Assembly (NCBI GenBank): GCA_026932425.1
Contig: JAIXKN010000015.1
Span: 1 to 40,108 of the forward strand
From: Burkholderiales bacterium
Lineage (GTDB): Bacteria > Pseudomonadota > Gammaproteobacteria > Burkholderiales > Burkholderiaceae_C
Direction of reading: 5' to 3'
DNA length: 40,108 nt
A program made the translations under genes and the position numbers. Within the stretch, counting starts at the first letter, position 1; each line of letters begins with the position of its first letter. This document shows positions 39,050 through 40,108 of this stretch, one piece after another. The notes beneath the pieces are model-generated. The model was not told where the DNA came from, did no database searches, and saw nothing but the letters and a program-made list of their open reading frames with translations.

Positions 39050-39949
39050 ATGAGCATCGCCAGCAAGACCTACGAAACCGTTCCCGCGCGCCGCGTGGCC
39101 TTCATCGGCCTGGGCGTGATGGGCGCGCCGATGGCCGGCCACCTCGCCCGCGCCGGCCATGATGTGACCGTCTACAACCGTACCGCGGCCAAGGCGCAGG
39201 CCTGGGTGGCCGAGCACCGAGGGCGCAGCGCCGCGACGCCGGCCGAGGCCGCGGCGGGTGCCGACATCGTCTTTGCCTGCGTCGGCAACGACGACGATCT
39301 GCGCTCGGTGGTGCTGGGGGAATGCGGGGCCTTCGCGGGCATGAAGCCCGGCGCCGTGTTCGTCGACCACACGACGGCCTCGGCCACGGTTGCGCGCGAG
39401 CTGTACGCGCTGGCGCTGGAGCGCGGCCTGGCTTTCGTCGATGCCCCGGTCTCCGGCGGACAGGCCGGCGCCGAGAACGGCGTGCTGACGGTGATGTGCG
39501 GGGGCGACGAGGCGGCGTTCGACGCGATCAGGCCGGTGGCGATGGCCTACAGCCGCGCCGTCACGCGGATCGGCGGCAGCGGCGCGGGCCAGCTCGCGAA
39601 GATGGTCAACCAGACCTGCATCGCCGGGATGGTGCAGGGCCTGTCCGAGGCGATCGCGTTCGGCGAGCGCGCCGGCCTGGACATGAAGCTCGTGCTCGAG
39701 GTCATCGGCAAGGGCGCGGCGCAGAGCTGGCAGATGGACAACCGCGGCGCGACGATGATCGAGGATCGCTTCGACTTCGGCTTCGCGGTCGATTGGATGC
39801 GCAAGGATCTCGCGCTGGTGCTCGACGAGGCGCGGCGCAACGGCGCTTCGGTGCCGGTGACCGCGCTCGTCGACCAGTTCTATGCCGAGCTGCAGCGCGT
39901 CGGCGGCGGCCGCTGGGATACCAGCAGCCTGATCCGCCGACTCAGGTAG
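39050..39949 (+). CDS. NAD(P)-dependent beta-hydroxyacid dehydrogenase
   Basis: Members reduce or oxidise beta-hydroxyacids such as 3-hydroxyisobutyrate, tartronate semialdehyde or gamma-hydroxybutyrate. The 299-residue product has the Rossmann motif GLGVMGAPM (20-28), the substrate-binding APVSGGQAGAENG (132-144) and the catalytic lysine 184 and Asn188 in GQLAKMVNQ. The size and the family signatures are standard. The exact substrate is not deducible: no valine-degradation or glyoxylate genes are near. ATG 39050 is preceded by a weak CACCAT hexamer. The gap from pilU is 38 bases, so it may be co-transcribed. Confidence 0.92.
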   Translation: MSIASKTYETVPARRVAFIGLGVMGAPMAGHLARAGHDVTVYNRTAAKAQAWVAEHRGRSAATPAEAAAGADIVFACVGNDDDLRSVVLGECGAFAGMKPGAVFVDHTTASATVARELYALALERGLAFVDAPVSGGQAGAENGVLTVMCGGDEAAFDAIRPVAMAYSRAVTRIGGSGAGQLAKMVNQTCIAGMVQGLSEAIAFGERAGLDMKLVLEVIGKGAAQSWQMDNRGATMIEDRFDFGFAVDWMRKDLALVLDEARRNGASVPVTALVDQFYAELQRVGGGRWDTSSLIRRLR

Positions 39950-39968
39950 CCGCCGCGGCAAGGCTGCG

Positions 39969-40108
39969 TCAGGACTTGGCCTGGAGCGAGGCCAGCTCCT
40001 GTTCGCTGATGATCTCGAACACGCGCACGACCTTCTGCGCGCCCTCGACCGAGCGCGCGACCTCGGCGAAGCGGGCGGCCTCGCGTTCGGTGACGCGGCC
40101 CATCAGGT
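39969..40108 (-). CDS. C-terminal part of a BON-domain protein
   Basis: The minus strand carries the last 45 codons of a gene that starts beyond the window. The fragment begins LMGRVTEREA, has VVRVFEIISEQEL and ends LQAKS. These are the last strands and helix of a BON domain, as in YraP/DolP-type outer-membrane lipoproteins. The lipobox and first BON domain would lie outside, so the subfamily is not certain. It is convergent with the dehydrogenase gene, 19 bases apart. Confidence 0.75.
   Translation of the reverse strand, partial: LMGRVTEREAARFAEVARSVEGAQKVVRVFEIISEQELASLQAKS

Overview
The window is very GC-rich and its genes look like those of a beta-proteobacterium of the order Burkholderiales, probably a Rubrivivax/Leptothrix/Roseateles-type relative. 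This rests on gene content and order (kefB|kdsD-kdsC-lptC; tgt-queA-recG-oxyR; ubiA; pilT-pilU divergent from yggS) and on the protein sequences. No database search was possible, so the genus is inferred. I saw no rRNA, tRNA, CRISPR array or insertion sequence.

Layout. 1-3.9 kb: a CPA2 antiporter cut by the window edge, divergent from the LPS genes kdsD, kdsC and lptC. 3.9-8.9 kb: a glycine-rich RNA-binding protein, a GMC flavoprotein oxidoreductase, an intergenic region with three successive hairpins and a terminator (possible small RNA), an HDOD protein, a glutathione S-transferase and a small conserved-looking protein. 9-15.5 kb: a large TPR lipoprotein of the PrsT type, then a translationally coupled operon of a secreted alpha/beta hydrolase and a NatAB-like ABC transporter. 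15.5-20.7 kb: the most unusual locus, described below. 20.8-26.1 kb: queA-tgt facing away from recG-oxyR. 26.1-34.95 kb, all on the minus strand: proC, prfC, a toxin-antitoxin pair, ubiA, then a TAXI-TRAP transporter operon ending in a PaiB-like protein and a frameshifted GNAT acetyltransferase. 35-40.1 kb: a CnoX-like thioredoxin/TPR protein, yggS, pilT-pilU, a beta-hydroxyacid dehydrogenase and the tail of a BON-domain protein.

The locus of interest (about 15,516-20,723) looks like a quorum-sensing-controlled peptide export system. A LuxR-type regulator without a LuxI in the window is divergent from an unrecognised 138-residue protein, and between them lie two tandem lux-box-like elements. 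A third, nearly identical box sits at the class-II activator distance upstream of a 47-codon gene. Its product has a textbook double-glycine leader and an 11-residue core (TDTSSSPFHRW). Next come a stretch of strong hairpins, an HlyD-family adaptor and an ABC transporter with an intact C39 leader peptidase. The inferred circuit is: ligand-bound LuxR activates the peptide gene (and perhaps itself and the divergent gene), the C39 domain cuts after Gly-Gly, and the transporter with its adaptor exports the short peptide. The LuxR pocket has the equivalents of TraR Trp57 and Tyr61 changed to Tyr and Ala, so its ligand may not be a standard acyl-homoserine lactone.
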